From NCBI GenBank assembly GCA_017303485.1, contig JAFLCY010000016.1:1-53266 (forward strand): a stretch of DNA of 53,266 nucleotides, given 5' to 3'. The stretch is from Rhodobacterales bacterium. GTDB lineage: Bacteria > Pseudomonadota > Alphaproteobacteria > Rhodobacterales > Rhodobacteraceae. Below the pieces are notes generated by a model. It saw only the letters and a list, made by a program, of their open reading frames with translations, did no database searches and had not been told where the DNA came from. This document shows positions 53,044-53,266 of the stretch, piece after piece (positions within the stretch are counted from its first letter, which is position 1; each line of letters begins with the position of its first letter). A program made the position numbers and the translations under genes.

Positions 53044-53266
53044 TCAGATCACCAGTTGCTGACCCAGTTCGATCACCCTGTTCACCGGCAGCCGGTAGAA
53101 GCTGGTGGCATCCGCAGCACTTCGGGTCAGCGCGAGGAAGATGCGCTCCTGCCAGAGCGGCAGGCCCTGCTTCTTGCCCGACTTGAACGTCCGCCGGTTC
53201 AGGAAGAACGAGGTCGACATGATGTCGAACTTGACCCCCTGCTTCCGCGCTTGCGCCAGTGCCTTC
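53044..53266 (-). CDS. kup: Potassium uptake protein Kup, second copy (C-terminal end only)
   Basis: The last 73 codons of a gene running off the right edge. The translated end has KFDIMSTSFFLNRRTFK, then LTRSAADATSFYRLPVNRVI and ends ELGQQLVI, matching the C-terminal block of the Kup at 34351 (KFDVMASTFFLGRR...FYHLPRDRVVELGERVAI) at roughly half of positions. The remainder lies outside the window. A second, diverged Kup is therefore encoded about 17 kb from the first. Confidence 0.85.
   Translation of the reverse strand, partial: KALAQARKQGVKFDIMSTSFFLNRRTFKSGKKQGLPLWQERIFLALTRSAADATSFYRLPVNRVIELGQQLVI

Overview
The window is high-GC DNA, densely packed and with many ATGA/GTGA overlaps. It looks like the chromosome of an alphaproteobacterium of the Rhodobacteraceae (Rhodobacter/Gemmobacter-like). 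The evidence is the hflK-hflC-DUF2065-degP string, an FdVI-type ferredoxin, an RpoH sigma factor with the alphaproteobacterial sequence type, the psd-pssA-pmtA phospholipid set, an HdaA-like DnaA homologue, MmcB, and two GTTC-N7-GTTC SOS operators of alphaproteobacterial type. I see no phage, insertion sequence, CRISPR array, rRNA or tRNA. Assignments come from reading motifs; no database search was run.

Layout. 0-6.3 kb: glutathione reductase, the HflKC membrane-protease regulators, DUF2065 and DegP, then an SOS-controlled OB-fold protein that looks like only the C-terminal tail of DnaE2, divergent from a 2Fe-2S ferredoxin. 6.4-13.5 kb: housekeeping genes (aspartate aminotransferase, XRE regulator, SdhE, LdtR-like MarR regulator, DUF1178, NUDIX) and an overlapping glutathione peroxidase / deacetylase-like / ThpR operon. 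13.5-23.3 kb: a surface-sugar locus with nonulosonic (sialic-type) acid synthase NeuB, epimerase NeuC and CMP-transferase NeuA, an SDR and a Gfo/Idh oxidoreductase, a polysaccharide pyruvyltransferase, a methyltransferase, a ParB-like protein, and two tandem GT30 (Kdo-transferase-like) genes. Together they could make a CMP-activated nonulosonate and place it on an envelope glycan.

23.3-30.1 kb: a spermidine/putrescine-type ABC transporter (potABCD) enclosed by two amidase-signature hydrolases on the same strand, probably an uptake-and-hydrolysis unit for an amide. 30.2-34 kb: a hybrid membrane histidine kinase, a DUF6476 protein divergent from an RluA/RluD pseudouridine synthase, and a DUF4189 secreted protein. 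34-37.4 kb: the potassium transporter Kup behind a long, hairpin-rich leader, then rpoH with a clear terminator. 37.7-41.9 kb: an unusual NlpC/P60-like protein, then psd, pssA and pmtA (phosphatidylserine to phosphatidylethanolamine to methylated lipids) and a Gfo/Idh oxidoreductase. 42-49.7 kb: oligoendopeptidase F, a host-attachment/baeRF protein, the SOS gene mmcB, polyphosphate kinase, HdaA and an AI-2E family permease. 49.9-53.3 kb: a PepSY protein, a cytochrome b561-type protein and a membrane-anchored LuxR-type regulator in one unit; two sugar-type ABC permeases without an ATPase or binding protein; and the C-terminal end of a second Kup.

Across the window there are three small families of dispersed intergenic repeats, each present at least twice and placed just after genes, and a GC-rich palindrome lying in frame inside one of the GT30 genes.
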